Shown: positions 44,599-53,359, counted from the first letter of the stretch. The stretch is DNA of 64,000 nucleotides from Flavobacterium sp. (GCA_016721735.1 JADKHM010000007.1:35348-99347); one strand, 5' to 3'. The notes: generated from the sequence alone by a model not told the origin. A program made the numbers and translations.

Positions 44599-45420
44599 CT
44601 AATATTTCACAATCTTACCTGTCTTAACACCGCCGCTTTTGTTGGTCATCGTATACAAATACATTCCAGCAGGAAGACTTGCAGTATTGATGGTTGTCGT
44701 TTGGGTAAATGATTGCGTCAATAGTCTTGTACCAGTCAAGCTATAAAAACTTATTTCAGTTGCTTCATTTAGCGGTGCCGTGATTTTTAATGCTTCAGCA
44801 CATGGATTAGGCAACACAGTATAATCCTGTGCTGAATTCTGCTGTGTAGCTAAGTTATCAAATGTAACCAAAAGGTTATCGAAGATGAATGCCGTACCGT
44901 TGCTATCATCTATGGTCATATAAGCAGCGGAGGCTACACCCAAATCGATTACAACGTGTTCGAAGCTAGTGCTCAAATAGTTACGCAATAATATGCCATT
45001 GCTATCATAAACATCAATATTCATATAATCTGTTTCGGAGGTCGAATTGATGGCATTGTCGAATTCAATTTTGCTCGCCAGTTGATATTGTGATGGGTTT
45101 GCAGGATCGACAAAATCCACACGGAATGGCGAGTACCAAGTATCGCTATGCAATATGGATCCGAAAGAGCTACTACCATAATCATAAATTACAGGAGGAC
45201 TTGAACCGTTAAAACCCGAAAACACGACGCCTTCGTTAAGATATTGTGTCGTAACCACCGTGTCAGGAGGATACTCGCTGAAAGTGATGGAATTGCTATC
45301 TGGTAAATTATTGTTTGTAGGGTGATTTGTGTTGACTTGTTGCGTTGGTGGACTCATTTGCGCCACGCAGTTGATTGTTGCCAACATCATCGTCAATGGG
45401 ATAAATAGAATTTTTTTCAC
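44599..45420 (-). CDS. Secreted T9SS type A protein
   Basis: 273 aa with a signal peptide (MKKILFIPLTMMLATINCVAQ). The mature N-terminal domain (about 40-195) contains ITFSEYPPDTVVTTQYLNEGVVFSGF and a later DSNGTAFIFDNLLVTF. It resembles the jelly-roll domains often found in PEP-CTERM and T9SS cargo. The C-terminus (VLPNPCAEALKITAPLNE ... MYLYTMTNKSG ... KIVKY) is a type A sorting domain with an unusual Tyr as the last residue. Confidence 0.85.
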   Translation of the reverse strand: MKKILFIPLTMMLATINCVAQMSPPTQQVNTNHPTNNNLPDSNSITFSEYPPDTVVTTQYLNEGVVFSGFNGSSPPVIYDYGSSSFGSILHSDTWYSPFRVDFVDPANPSQYQLASKIEFDNAINSTSETDYMNIDVYDSNGILLRNYLSTSFEHVVIDLGVASAAYMTIDDSNGTAFIFDNLLVTFDNLATQQNSAQDYTVLPNPCAEALKITAPLNEATEISFYSLTGTRLLTQSFTQTTTINTASLPAGMYLYTMTNKSGGVKTGKIVKY

Positions 45421-45573
45421 GGGTTATATCTTTAAGTGAGTAAATAGCCTTTCGCTTTCGTTATTCAAATCTAAACAAAATTATTTGTTATTTTACGCTT
45501 TGTGGGTATTTTGTTAGGTTGGGAGGGATAAAGCGGGATAGTAGTTATAAATTCGCGGTATTATGTTTCTTTT

Positions 45574-45662
45574 CTTTTATCGCACGGATAGTATTTTTTA
45601 GCGGAGTTTGGTGCAGCGTTGATGTGTTTTGATATAAATCGACGAAGGAGATTCAGCGAATA
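45574..45662 (+). repeat. Dispersed intergenic element 1, copy 1
   Basis: Shares with 50951-51036 and 54740-54830 the block AGTTTGGTGCA, TTGATA-x-AAATCGACG and AAGGAGATT-x-AGCGAA in the same order and spacing. No coding role is evident. Confidence 0.85.
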
Positions 45663-45682
45663 CCATTTTCAAATGATATCTT

Positions 45683-45720
45683 TTTCTTTTGTCTTGACAC
45701 AAAAGAAACAAAAAGTCAAG
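45683..45720 (+). repeat. Dispersed hairpin element 2, copy 1
   Basis: Stem TTTCTTTTGT (45683-45692) with ACAAAAGAAA (45699-45708); loop CTTGAC; tail GTCAAG (45715-45720) complementary to the loop. Other copies: 54467-54504 and 55710-55747. Confidence 0.9.
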
Positions 45721-45983
45721 GCTATGAATTCTCGGCGGTCAGATTATTCTTAAATCCTAAATGAAAAGAACTCGCTACGCTCAGACAGCTTTTCATTCTT
45801 AACGGATTCGGCGAATATCTGACGCTCGCCTGCGAATCCTAATGCCGGTCTTTATAAGATATTTCCTTTGCTACTGCAAGACTAGAGCGAAGCTACTGGC
45901 GATGCAAATCGCAGATTCGACGCAGTGAATCCCTTCTTGTTTTAGGATGAAGTACCTCTTTGCGATATGGTTATCGTAAATAG

Positions 45984-46022
45984 AAAAAGCAGTTGCAAAT
46001 AACGCTTGCAACTGCTTTTTTT
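45984..46022. terminator. Strong hairpin terminator behind a T9SS gene remnant
   Basis: 15-bp perfect stem AAAAAGCAGTTGCAA (45984-45998) with TTGCAACTGCTTTTT (46006-46020). It works in both directions and lies downstream of the minus-strand remnant at 46056-46163. Confidence 0.88.
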
Positions 46023-46055
46023 ATGATACAAAAAACTAAAAATCAGGTGTTTATA

Positions 46056-46163
46056 TTAGTTTTTGATGAATCGTTTGGTAATCGATTTTCCATTAGTATT
46101 CACTTCAATCAAGTAGATGCCAGAAACAAGGTGAGCCGCTGAAACAGTTTCGTTGAAAGTCAT
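46056..46163 (-). pseudogene. Remnant of a T9SS type A sorting domain
   Basis: 35 residues plus stop in frame: MTFNETVSAAHLVSGIYLIE, then VNTNGKSITKRFIKN and TAA at 46058-46056. This is the last part of a type A C-terminal domain (the GIY-x-x-x-V and K-x-F-x-K-N end). Upstream the frame does not continue as a protein, so the rest of the cargo gene has been deleted. Confidence 0.8.
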
Positions 46164-46225
46164 TTCGTTAGGCGCGGATTACAAATTTGAGCCAGCAGGA
46201 ATTACTGAGATCGAGTGTACTTCGG

Positions 46226-47008
46226 TTAGTGAATAAACAACGCAATAAAAATTTCAAGAACAATTAGAATAATAATCACCCATTCCAAACGGGAGCTTTC
46301 TCGAACATTGAGCACGTCGGTAAATAAAGTTAAGTTGTCTTCCACAATCTGCAACCGATAATCGATGTCTTTAAAGCGAGTGTTGATTTCGAAATTGGCT
46401 TTAAGTTGCCGGTTTAGGATGTTGAGTTCCTCATTGTCCCAAACCAAGTTCGGATCATCGAGTATGTATAAATTATCGATAATGCTGTTTTTTACATTGA
46501 GTACTTTACCTATGTACTTGAGTAAATTGGTTTTACTAATCGACAGCTTTCCGTAGCGTTCCAATTCTAGAATATAGTGTTTGGATGACGTAATCATGTC
46601 GTCGGTCAAAACTTCATAATATTCTAAAGCGACGGATTGCCCAGTGTTGAGCGTGATGATGCGCACTAACGAAGGTGTGATGGCGGGCACCGTTACGACA
46701 TTGTTTCTGACGATACTGCTGCTGATTTGGTCGTTGGTTTCGATTTGGTATTCCTCAAACAAAGGCGTTTCGATGAGCGTGGTGGTATATTTTTGAGCAA
46801 AAGTCATGAGTTCTGCCTTGTCGCGCTGGTCATAATTCGCGAATACGACCACACCATAATCAAAAATGTAGAGATACTGGTTGGTTTCGGGAAAGACATA
46901 GAAGATTTCCGATTGCGTGCCAAAGTGTTCTACTTCCAAAAAGTCTTCACGAAACTTCTTGATGTTGAACGATTCCGCAATTTGAAGGGCTTCAATTCGT
47001 ATAGGCAT
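46226..47008 (-). CDS. RMD1/YagE family protein (DUF155) with C-terminal membrane anchor
   Basis: 260 aa. It contains the DUF155 pattern: LYIFDYGVVVFANYD, LELERYGKLSISKTNLLKYIGKVLNVKNSIID, then a coil DIDYRLQIVEDNLTLFTDVLNVRESSRLEW, and a final hydrophobic helix (about 243-259). Eukaryotic members (Rmd1, Rmnd1) are mitochondrial or cytoskeletal proteins of uncertain mechanism; bacterial members are uncharacterised. It sits 60 bases downstream of the eptA-like gene, on the same strand. Confidence 0.88.
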   Translation of the reverse strand: MPIRIEALQIAESFNIKKFREDFLEVEHFGTQSEIFYVFPETNQYLYIFDYGVVVFANYDQRDKAELMTFAQKYTTTLIETPLFEEYQIETNDQISSSIVRNNVVTVPAITPSLVRIITLNTGQSVALEYYEVLTDDMITSSKHYILELERYGKLSISKTNLLKYIGKVLNVKNSIIDNLYILDDPNLVWDNEELNILNRQLKANFEINTRFKDIDYRLQIVEDNLTLFTDVLNVRESSRLEWVIIILIVLEIFIALFIH

Positions 47009-47068
47009 GACGCAGTATTTATCACAAATGTAATAAAAATGCGTTTTGTATTTTGAGCCAAAGCACCC

Positions 47069-48595
47069 TTATTTGAAAATGCTCATTTTATCATCATAAA
47101 TGGGACTTTGGATATTCAGAAAATTGAGAACGCTATGAAATACATGATTTTGGGAAACTTCAGAATTGGGCTTGAGTTGTTTGGAATCATCTGACAACCA
47201 AACTATAAAAGGAATCTCATATTGTTCTTTTGGCGCAATACTTAAAGGCAAACCATGCATATAGAGATTGTTTTCTCCCAAGGACTCGCCGTGATCGGAA
47301 ACAAAAATCATGGTGCTGTGATAGGCTTTCAATTGCTTTAAATCTTCAATAACTTTTGATAAGAAATAATCTGTATAAACAATGGTATTGTCATACGCAT
47401 TGATGAGCTCCGTGTGCGTACATTTACCTAATTCAACAGAATTGCAAACAGGTTTGAAGTACTCAAATTGAGGAGGATATTTCTGACTATAAGTGGGACC
47501 GTGACTCATACTGGTGTGCAAAACCACCAATATTTTATTTTTAGTACTGGCTAAGATTTGTTCTTTGAGTCCACTAAGCAGAATTTCATCATAATGACAT
47601 GCTTCGCCTTTACAAATTTTTCCTAAAAAATCTCGATCTTGAAAATTTTTGATATGAACGGGTGGTTCTCCCCAGTTGGAAGTTCTCCAAATTACTTCTA
47701 TCTTATTTCTGTAAAGGTAATTGGGTAAAATTTCATAAAGATCATCGGTGCGGGTGTGTTCCAAAATCCCTTTGACACCAGCTGTAGTATAGGTCGCACA
47801 AGAATTTGCTTTAAAATGAGAAACATTAGGAATCTTAGAAAGCAGTGGATTGGTATTTTTCGAATATCCGTATAAAGAAAAATTTTGGCTTCTGGCGGAT
47901 TCTCCGATGACTAAGACAACAACGGATTTTTGACTATCCTTGATTGTTGCATTGGGCAATAAGATTTCCTTTTGATTTTTTTTGTATTCGTGCACATAAA
48001 AAAGCGACAGATTAACAGAATAAGACCAAGGCATTGCCAATCCACCTAATGTTTTCGAATTTTTGTCTATCCACAACCAATTGCTTGCATTAGCAAATAC
48101 CAAGGTGAGCACAAACAAAAGGGTTAGGGAAATAGTGATAAAAAATTTCTTGAGCGGTACTTTTGTTATTTTGGCTTTGATAAAATAAATACTTGGAATT
48201 ATCCCAAGGAAAATAATATAGGCGAATAATTTTATAGAAAAAAAGCTGCTTGCTTCTTCATATTTTGTATTGAGTACATTCCCAATCATACTTTCATCAA
48301 TAATCACACTGTAGGTGTTGATAAAGTATACGGCAAGGGCGTTGACGATAAAGAATAGCACCAACAAAAATTTTCCAACATGGCGCGATAAAGAGAAAAT
48401 CAAGAAAAAAACAAAGGCATTCAAGACTACCATCAATATCATCAAACTAATAATGATCATCATACCATTAAAGCTTTTGTAGTCTACATTATTGAAAACA
48501 AAGACGTAAAATGGGAGATGAAAGAATAGAAAATTGAGCGCGCTGACCAGCAGCACAAAGTGCGTTATTTTGAAATTATTTTTTAAAGTAAACAT
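47069..48595 (-). CDS. eptA: EptA-like phosphoethanolamine transferase (lipid A)
   Basis: 508 aa. Five N-terminal membrane helices (within 1-170), then a periplasmic alkaline-phosphatase-fold domain with VVLVIGESARSQNFSLYGY (metal ligand Glu232), a nucleophile Thr in SCATYTTAG (residues 268-271), HTSMSHGP and FVSDHGESLGE (Asp434, His435), YMHG. It transfers phosphoethanolamine from phosphatidylethanolamine to lipid A, which lowers negative charge and gives resistance to cationic peptides such as polymyxin. It overlaps the PAP2 gene upstream by 20 bases. Confidence 0.9.
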   Translation of the reverse strand: MFTLKNNFKITHFVLLVSALNFLFFHLPFYVFVFNNVDYKSFNGMMIIISLMILMVVLNAFVFFLIFSLSRHVGKFLLVLFFIVNALAVYFINTYSVIIDESMIGNVLNTKYEEASSFFSIKLFAYIIFLGIIPSIYFIKAKITKVPLKKFFITISLTLLFVLTLVFANASNWLWIDKNSKTLGGLAMPWSYSVNLSLFYVHEYKKNQKEILLPNATIKDSQKSVVVLVIGESARSQNFSLYGYSKNTNPLLSKIPNVSHFKANSCATYTTAGVKGILEHTRTDDLYEILPNYLYRNKIEVIWRTSNWGEPPVHIKNFQDRDFLGKICKGEACHYDEILLSGLKEQILASTKNKILVVLHTSMSHGPTYSQKYPPQFEYFKPVCNSVELGKCTHTELINAYDNTIVYTDYFLSKVIEDLKQLKAYHSTMIFVSDHGESLGENNLYMHGLPLSIAPKEQYEIPFIVWLSDDSKQLKPNSEVSQNHVFHSVLNFLNIQSPIYDDKMSIFK

Positions 48596-49448
48596 GAATA
48601 ATTTTATAAAGTGAAAAAATGAGATTGAATAGAGCGAAATAATATATTATTAAATGTTCCTCTGTAATTTTGTTGAAAAGAACGACTGTACCCGCTAGAA
48701 ACAAAAGCATAAAAAAGGGATAGTATTTTTTGTTGCTAATCCAAGCCCAAAGTTTATATTTTTTAGTAACAAAAATACCAATGAGTCCAGAAATACATCC
48801 GACGATACTTCCAATAAGAACATCCAAAGGGAAATGCGCTCCTATGCCAACTCTAGTCAATACAAGCAACGAGCCGACGAGTAGGATAGATAAAATCCAT
48901 GCAACTTTGTACGACCTTTTCTTAGGCATAAAAGCAAAGAGCAATACGGTAAGTACAGTAAAAACGGTAATGGAGTGTCCAGAAGGTAAACTTCTAAATC
49001 CAGGCATGGTTCTGCCGACAATGGTAAAAGTATGGTGATCGATTGCCTGGGCAGGGCGCGGCATGGCAAATAGGTTCTTTAACACAGAAGAAAATATCCC
49101 GGAAATAATCGAACCCGATATCAACGACTCCCACATTTTGGGAGCGTATATAAGAAAAATGCTGAGGAGAGATAAAAAAATAAAGGCATCACCAATCTGT
49201 GTTAGATTCATTAGCAAATTGGGGAACGGCGATAATATCGCATTGAAAAATAGAAATACATTTTTCTGGCATTCCACGTATTGCACATCAGACATGGCGT
49301 TTTGACTGTATAAGTATCCGAAAATGCTAATCAATAAGAATAATGGCAAAAAAAGCAATGTTGTTTTTAGTTTTGAATAATTGGCTATCACAACATTGTT
49401 GATAGAGGTGGTTGTTTCTAGATTAGTTACTTTAGTTTTTATTGACAT
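48576..49448 (-). CDS. PAP2 superfamily phosphatase, possible LpxE/LpxF-type lipid A phosphatase
   Basis: 290 aa with about six membrane helices. It has the full three-part PAP2 motif: KNLFAMPRP (124-132), PSGHS (155-159) and RVGIGAHFPLDV (199-210). Its 3' end overlaps the start of the EptA-like gene, so the two are co-translated. In Helicobacter, LpxE (lipid A 1-phosphatase) and EptA are encoded side by side and act in sequence. By analogy this enzyme may remove a lipid A phosphate before phosphoethanolamine is added. A role in phosphatidylglycerophosphate or undecaprenyl-PP recycling is an alternative. Confidence 0.88.
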   Translation of the reverse strand: MSIKTKVTNLETTTSINNVVIANYSKLKTTLLFLPLFLLISIFGYLYSQNAMSDVQYVECQKNVFLFFNAILSPFPNLLMNLTQIGDAFIFLSLLSIFLIYAPKMWESLISGSIISGIFSSVLKNLFAMPRPAQAIDHHTFTIVGRTMPGFRSLPSGHSITVFTVLTVLLFAFMPKKRSYKVAWILSILLVGSLLVLTRVGIGAHFPLDVLIGSIVGCISGLIGIFVTKKYKLWAWISNKKYYPFFMLLFLAGTVVLFNKITEEHLIIYYFALFNLIFSLYKIIHVYFKK

Positions 49449-49520
49449 GTCCTGTTTTTTTGTACTCTAATTGAGATTCTCAAATCATTTTATTGGTTAA
49501 AAAGCGCATGGTTAAAGCCG

Positions 49521-50894
49521 TTATTCCTTAACCAATCTAAACATTTTGCTTCCGTCTGCATAGAAAACGGTGAGGAAGTAGATCCCTGGTGACAGGGAAC
49601 TGATGTTGACCTCGCCAAGATTTTCTCGCTGTTCTCCCAGTTGTTTTCCAGTCAAATCATGGATGATGATATGTTTGATAGTTTGGCCGTTGGTGTTAGT
49701 GATATAGATTTTATCGCGCGCGGGATTCGGATATACATAAGTGGCTACCGCGGTTTCAGATTCTTGTATTCCAAGTGTGGGGCAGGTAGATAAGGTCAGT
49801 ACACTATGGTCTGTCGTTGTACCATCGCCGAGTTGTCCACCTATATTCAGGCCGATGCCGTACAAGTCGCCATTGGAGTTAATCGCCAGTGTGGCGTTGG
49901 CGCTCGCAGCAATGAATTGCCAATTGGTATTGCTACTAATCTGTATTGGAGTTCTTCTATTGATAAAGCTATTGTTACCTACCTGCCCGAACAAATTACT
50001 GCCCCACGACCAGATGGTACCATTGCTTTGTATGGCTACCATGTGGTAACCGTTGGAAACTTTTTCCCAGCTTCCAGTAATGCCTATACGTACTGGAGAC
50101 ACCCGATCAGTAGAAGTATTATCGCCTATTGCTCCAGCAGAATTGTCGCCCCAGGTCCATAACGAGTGATCTGTTTTGATGGCTGCAGAACAATACTCGC
50201 CCGCAGCAATGGTCTCCCAATTGGCAGAAGTGCCCAGCTGTGTCGGAATATATTTAGGAATTTGATTAAAGCCTAAACCCAATTCGCCCACTTCATTGCG
50301 GCCCCACACCCAAAGTGTTCCGTTGTTTTTGATCGCCATCGTATGTTGGCTTCCGGCGCTGACCATTCGCCAATCTGTATCTGTACCGACCTGTTGTGGA
50401 AAATTGGTGTCCGCTGCCGGACCATGTGTACCAATACCCAATTCACCATATAAGTTTTCCCCCCACGCCCAAAGGGTGCCGTCGGTTTTGATGGCGAGTG
50501 AAAAGCCGTAGCCCGCGGTCACTGAAGCCCAGTCGGTAGCCGTGCCAATTTGAATTGGGTTGGTTTTGCCGACGTTGGTCCCGTCTCCAAGCGCTCCTTG
50601 CGAGTTGTTACCCCATGCCCATAGCGTACCATTGGCCTTGATGGCAAGTGCATGATAGTCTCCTGCCGCCATGGTGCTCCATGTGTCTGTCCCTACTAGT
50701 TGGAATGTACTGCTTTCTGTGCCTGTGCCGCTCGTGCCATTGCCTAGCTGACCATAGTTATTGGATCCCGCAGTATAGAGCTTGCCTTGCGGCGTTTTTG
50801 CTATGGTAAAGCTATAACCAGTTGCGACGGTGCTCCAGCATTGGGCGTTTCCGATAGTTGTGCAGAGTAGTAGGGTAAGGAGTTTTATTTTCAT
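49521..50894 (-). CDS. Secreted RCC1-repeat protein with T9SS type A sorting domain
   Basis: 457 aa with a signal peptide (ends GNAQ). It has about seven RCC1 repeats of about 50 residues, each with a form of LWAWGNNSQGALGDGT and then a strand such as WASVTAGYGFSLAIKTDGT, building a seven-bladed propeller. The end (TYVYPNPARDKIYITNTNGQ ... MFRLVKE) is a type A sorting domain. A related gene at 62552-63954 is frameshifted. Ligands of bacterial secreted RCC1 proteins are unknown. Confidence 0.92.
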   Translation of the reverse strand: MKIKLLTLLLCTTIGNAQCWSTVATGYSFTIAKTPQGKLYTAGSNNYGQLGNGTSGTGTESSTFQLVGTDTWSTMAAGDYHALAIKANGTLWAWGNNSQGALGDGTNVGKTNPIQIGTATDWASVTAGYGFSLAIKTDGTLWAWGENLYGELGIGTHGPAADTNFPQQVGTDTDWRMVSAGSQHTMAIKNNGTLWVWGRNEVGELGLGFNQIPKYIPTQLGTSANWETIAAGEYCSAAIKTDHSLWTWGDNSAGAIGDNTSTDRVSPVRIGITGSWEKVSNGYHMVAIQSNGTIWSWGSNLFGQVGNNSFINRRTPIQISSNTNWQFIAASANATLAINSNGDLYGIGLNIGGQLGDGTTTDHSVLTLSTCPTLGIQESETAVATYVYPNPARDKIYITNTNGQTIKHIIIHDLTGKQLGEQRENLGEVNISSLSPGIYFLTVFYADGSKMFRLVKE

Positions 50895-50950
50895 GCTGTT
50901 TCTTTGAACGAATCGCCGGTCAAAGATAGATATTTAGCTCTTTTTTCTTA

Positions 50951-51036
50951 TACCGTAGTGTTAATATTTTTTATGGGGAGTTTGGTGCACCTTCGATTCG
51001 TTTTGATACAAATCGACGAAGGAGATTTAGCGAAAA
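50951..51036 (+). repeat. Dispersed intergenic element 1, copy 2
   Basis: Shares the ordered blocks AGTTTGGTGCA, TTGATACAAATCGACG and AAGGAGATTTAGCGAA with 45574-45662 and 54740-54830. An 87-codon minus-strand frame running through it (50948-51211) is not considered a gene. Confidence 0.85.
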
Positions 51037-51256
51037 CTTGAGCGCTGTGGTGATTGGACGTTATTTTTGTTTTAGTTTGCAAGTAGGCACTGAGTAATTC
51101 GGTTGTTCGCTTCAATCGCGTGTAAATCTGCGCCATCGGGGTTTGATGACCAATGTGCAGGAACTGTTGCGACCGTTGCTTGAGACTTAAATCCTTGCGT
51201 AGCTTGTTCATTACTATCCACTATGGTAAAGAACGCTATTAGCGTGAAAAGTTTTT

Positions 51257-52864
51257 TTAGTAACCAGGGTTTTGAATTAAAAATGGATTGGCTTGAATTG
51301 CTATATTAGGTATTGGGAAAAGTTTGTAATAATCAGGTATGGCTGTTCCATTAAGCATATTTCCTTTCCAAGGCCATAAATAACTTCCCCCAGTAAATTT
51401 TCCAAAACGAATCAAATCAGTTCTTCTTTGCCCTTCAAAGTTTAGCTCGCGGGCGCGTTCATCAAGAATAAAGTCAAGCGTCAGTTGTGGTTGCGCAATA
51501 CTTGCTGCATTGGATCGAAGTCTAACTTGATTCACATAATTCAATGCTTGTGACGTTGTCCCTCCCGACGCGCCTCTTAGGACACATTCGGCATACATAA
51601 GATAAGCATCAGCCAATCGAAATAATGGAAAATCAGTATTAGAGAATTGCGTTGCCATTGATGCTCCCGTAGCATTTGAATTTCTAAATTTTGTGGAAGG
51701 AAAACCGTTGATCCATATTTTATAATCTGTCATTTCATAGGTATGCCCGCTTGTCCAAAAAGCATGCGCGCGCACATCACTAGACGACACCAATTCGGCT
51801 GCAGAATACCCAAAAAGCCCATACCATGCTTTTGTTGCTCTATGTCCAGCCCAGCCGTCAGTGGCGCCAAATTGGGATAAGGGGCTCATGGTAACAGTAT
51901 TCAAACTTCCGTTGACGATGTACGTCGTATTTCCGTAGGATTGTCGTGTTGTTGCATTGGCTATCAAAGGGAATATAATTTCGGAGGAAGTATTATTATC
52001 TCCAGAGAAATTTTGGAAAAAATCTGCTGATAACGAATAACCTCCTTGATTAATTACTGAATTGATATTAGTCAATGCCTCATTGTATTTGTTTACTCCG
52101 GTAAATACTTCGGCATTTAAGTACAATTTGGATAACAACATTTTACCCGCAGATTTATTGGCTCTGCCGTACTCATTGGTGACTGGCAAATCATTGATGA
52201 TCGTATTTAATTCTGACTCGACATAATTAAATAACGCTATTCTAGAAGCTTGCGGAGCATTATTTCCTCCATTTTGCGTTGCTTCGGTAATTAGTGGAAC
52301 GCTTCCAAAAGCATCAATGAGATAATAATAGGCCAATGCTCGTAAAAAACGTGTTTCAGCCAGTAGGACTGGTTTGTTCGGAATATTAGTAGCTCCATTC
52401 AGAACCACAATAAATTGATTAGCCCTTACAATGGCATAGTATAATTTATTAAAATGGTATCTAAAAAACTTGTTGTTCGAATCCCAAAGTGCAGCTGTCG
52501 TTAGCTGGTCTAATCCGTTATCGCCCCATCTGTTTTTAACCCCATCTGCGGTGAAATCTTCCAGATTCAACAGACATCTAATAAATGGACTTTCCCCAGC
52601 ATCATCGCCACCTATATAGGTGCTGGCTGGTCCACTAGGTCCTGAAAGTGAAAAAATATCGTATAGCGACACCATCGTTGCAGGAGCATCTATACCACTG
52701 GCGCTTGGTCTTACGAATGTGATGCTATCTAAATCAGCCGTTTTGATGGACTGTTTGTGGATCATTGTGTTTCCCTTCCAGAAGTATATCGAGTCGTTTT
52801 GTGCTTGTATTTTGCTTGTTGTTACCAATAATATTATGGTTAGAAAATAGTATCGTTTTTGCAT
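51257..52864 (-). CDS. SusD/RagB-family nutrient-binding protein, without a lipobox and without a SusC partner
   Basis: 535 aa. The SusD fold is recognisable by LWDSNNKFFRYHFNKLYYAIVRANQFI, then RFLRALAYYYLIDAFGSVPLI, LLSKLYLNAEVFTG, FRLADAYLMYAECVL and LDERARELNFEGQRRTDLIRFGKF. SusD proteins sit on the outer surface and bind glycans or other nutrients over a SusC channel. Two oddities are visible: the N-terminus (MQKRYYFLTIILLVTTSKIQAQNDS) is an ordinary signal peptide with no lipoprotein Cys, and the neighbours are a T9SS protein and an RCC1 protein, not SusC. The 45 residues after the signal (KTADLDSITFVRPSA) resemble the start of the neighbouring gene product. Confidence 0.88.
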   Translation of the reverse strand: MQKRYYFLTIILLVTTSKIQAQNDSIYFWKGNTMIHKQSIKTADLDSITFVRPSASGIDAPATMVSLYDIFSLSGPSGPASTYIGGDDAGESPFIRCLLNLEDFTADGVKNRWGDNGLDQLTTAALWDSNNKFFRYHFNKLYYAIVRANQFIVVLNGATNIPNKPVLLAETRFLRALAYYYLIDAFGSVPLITEATQNGGNNAPQASRIALFNYVESELNTIINDLPVTNEYGRANKSAGKMLLSKLYLNAEVFTGVNKYNEALTNINSVINQGGYSLSADFFQNFSGDNNTSSEIIFPLIANATTRQSYGNTTYIVNGSLNTVTMSPLSQFGATDGWAGHRATKAWYGLFGYSAAELVSSSDVRAHAFWTSGHTYEMTDYKIWINGFPSTKFRNSNATGASMATQFSNTDFPLFRLADAYLMYAECVLRGASGGTTSQALNYVNQVRLRSNAASIAQPQLTLDFILDERARELNFEGQRRTDLIRFGKFTGGSYLWPWKGNMLNGTAIPDYYKLFPIPNIAIQANPFLIQNPGY

Positions 52865-52867
52865 GAC

Positions 52868-53359
52868 TTATTGCTTTAGGAATTTAATCGTTTGTTGTTG
52901 GTTACCAATGGTTAAAGTGCACAGATACATACCTTGTGGCAATGCCGATATATCTACTTGAGGTGCTGATTCGTTGGCAGGTTTTTGATCTATTAACAAT
53001 CTTCCTTCCAAGGATATTATTTGAATCTTGCTAACGCGTTGCATGGTGTTTGGCCCCGAAATATTCAGCAAGTGGCTTGCTGGATTGGGATAAACATAAA
53101 ACTTGTTTGTTGCCCATTGCGGGACTGTTGTTGCCAAATTGAAGTCGGCGAAACTCACATAACGCAATCCCGACAAAGCAAAGATGCCGTTGCTGCCAGC
53201 GTTATTGGTTACTAGCATGTTGCCGTTATCGAAGGTCAATTTTTGAATATCTGCAACAGCATAGGTGGTCTGACTTCCCGTGATGGGACGAACGAACATG
53301 GTTTGTGCGTTGACGCCTAAGCAGCAAAAAAATGCAAATGCGATATGGATTTTTTTCAT
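52868..53359 (-). CDS. Small secreted T9SS type A protein next to SusD
   Basis: 163 aa from the ATG at 53359 (MKKIHIAFAFFCCLGVNAQ, signal peptide). A short 60-residue domain (TMFVRPITGSQTTYAVADIQKLTF ... LSGLRYVSF) is followed by a type A sorting domain (FYVYPNPASHLLNISGPNT ... TIKFLKQ). It ends 4 bases before the start of the SusD gene, so the two are co-transcribed. The short domain may be a bait or anchor that ties the SusD-like protein to the surface; this is inference. Confidence 0.85.
   Translation of the reverse strand: MKKIHIAFAFFCCLGVNAQTMFVRPITGSQTTYAVADIQKLTFDNGNMLVTNNAGSNGIFALSGLRYVSFADFNLATTVPQWATNKFYVYPNPASHLLNISGPNTMQRVSKIQIISLEGRLLIDQKPANESAPQVDISALPQGMYLCTLTIGNQQQTIKFLKQ

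Larger units (their letters stand above)
45421..46225. other. Repeat-bearing intergenic region (805 bp)
   Basis: Contains dispersed element 1 (45574-45662), dispersed hairpin element 2 (45683-45720), a GC-richer stretch without long frames (45725-45950), a strong hairpin terminator (45984-46022) and the remnant of a T9SS sorting domain (46056-46163). Confidence 0.8.

Noticed and set aside
48730..49305. Plus-strand frames opposite the PAP2 gene
   Set aside because: Antisense shadows; the minus-strand gene has all PAP2 motifs.
50948..51211. 87-codon minus-strand frame with a segment recalling transposase ends (GHQTPMAQIYTRLKR)
   Set aside because: Half of it lies in dispersed element 1, whose other copies do not keep the frame open; the resemblance is too short to call an insertion sequence remnant.
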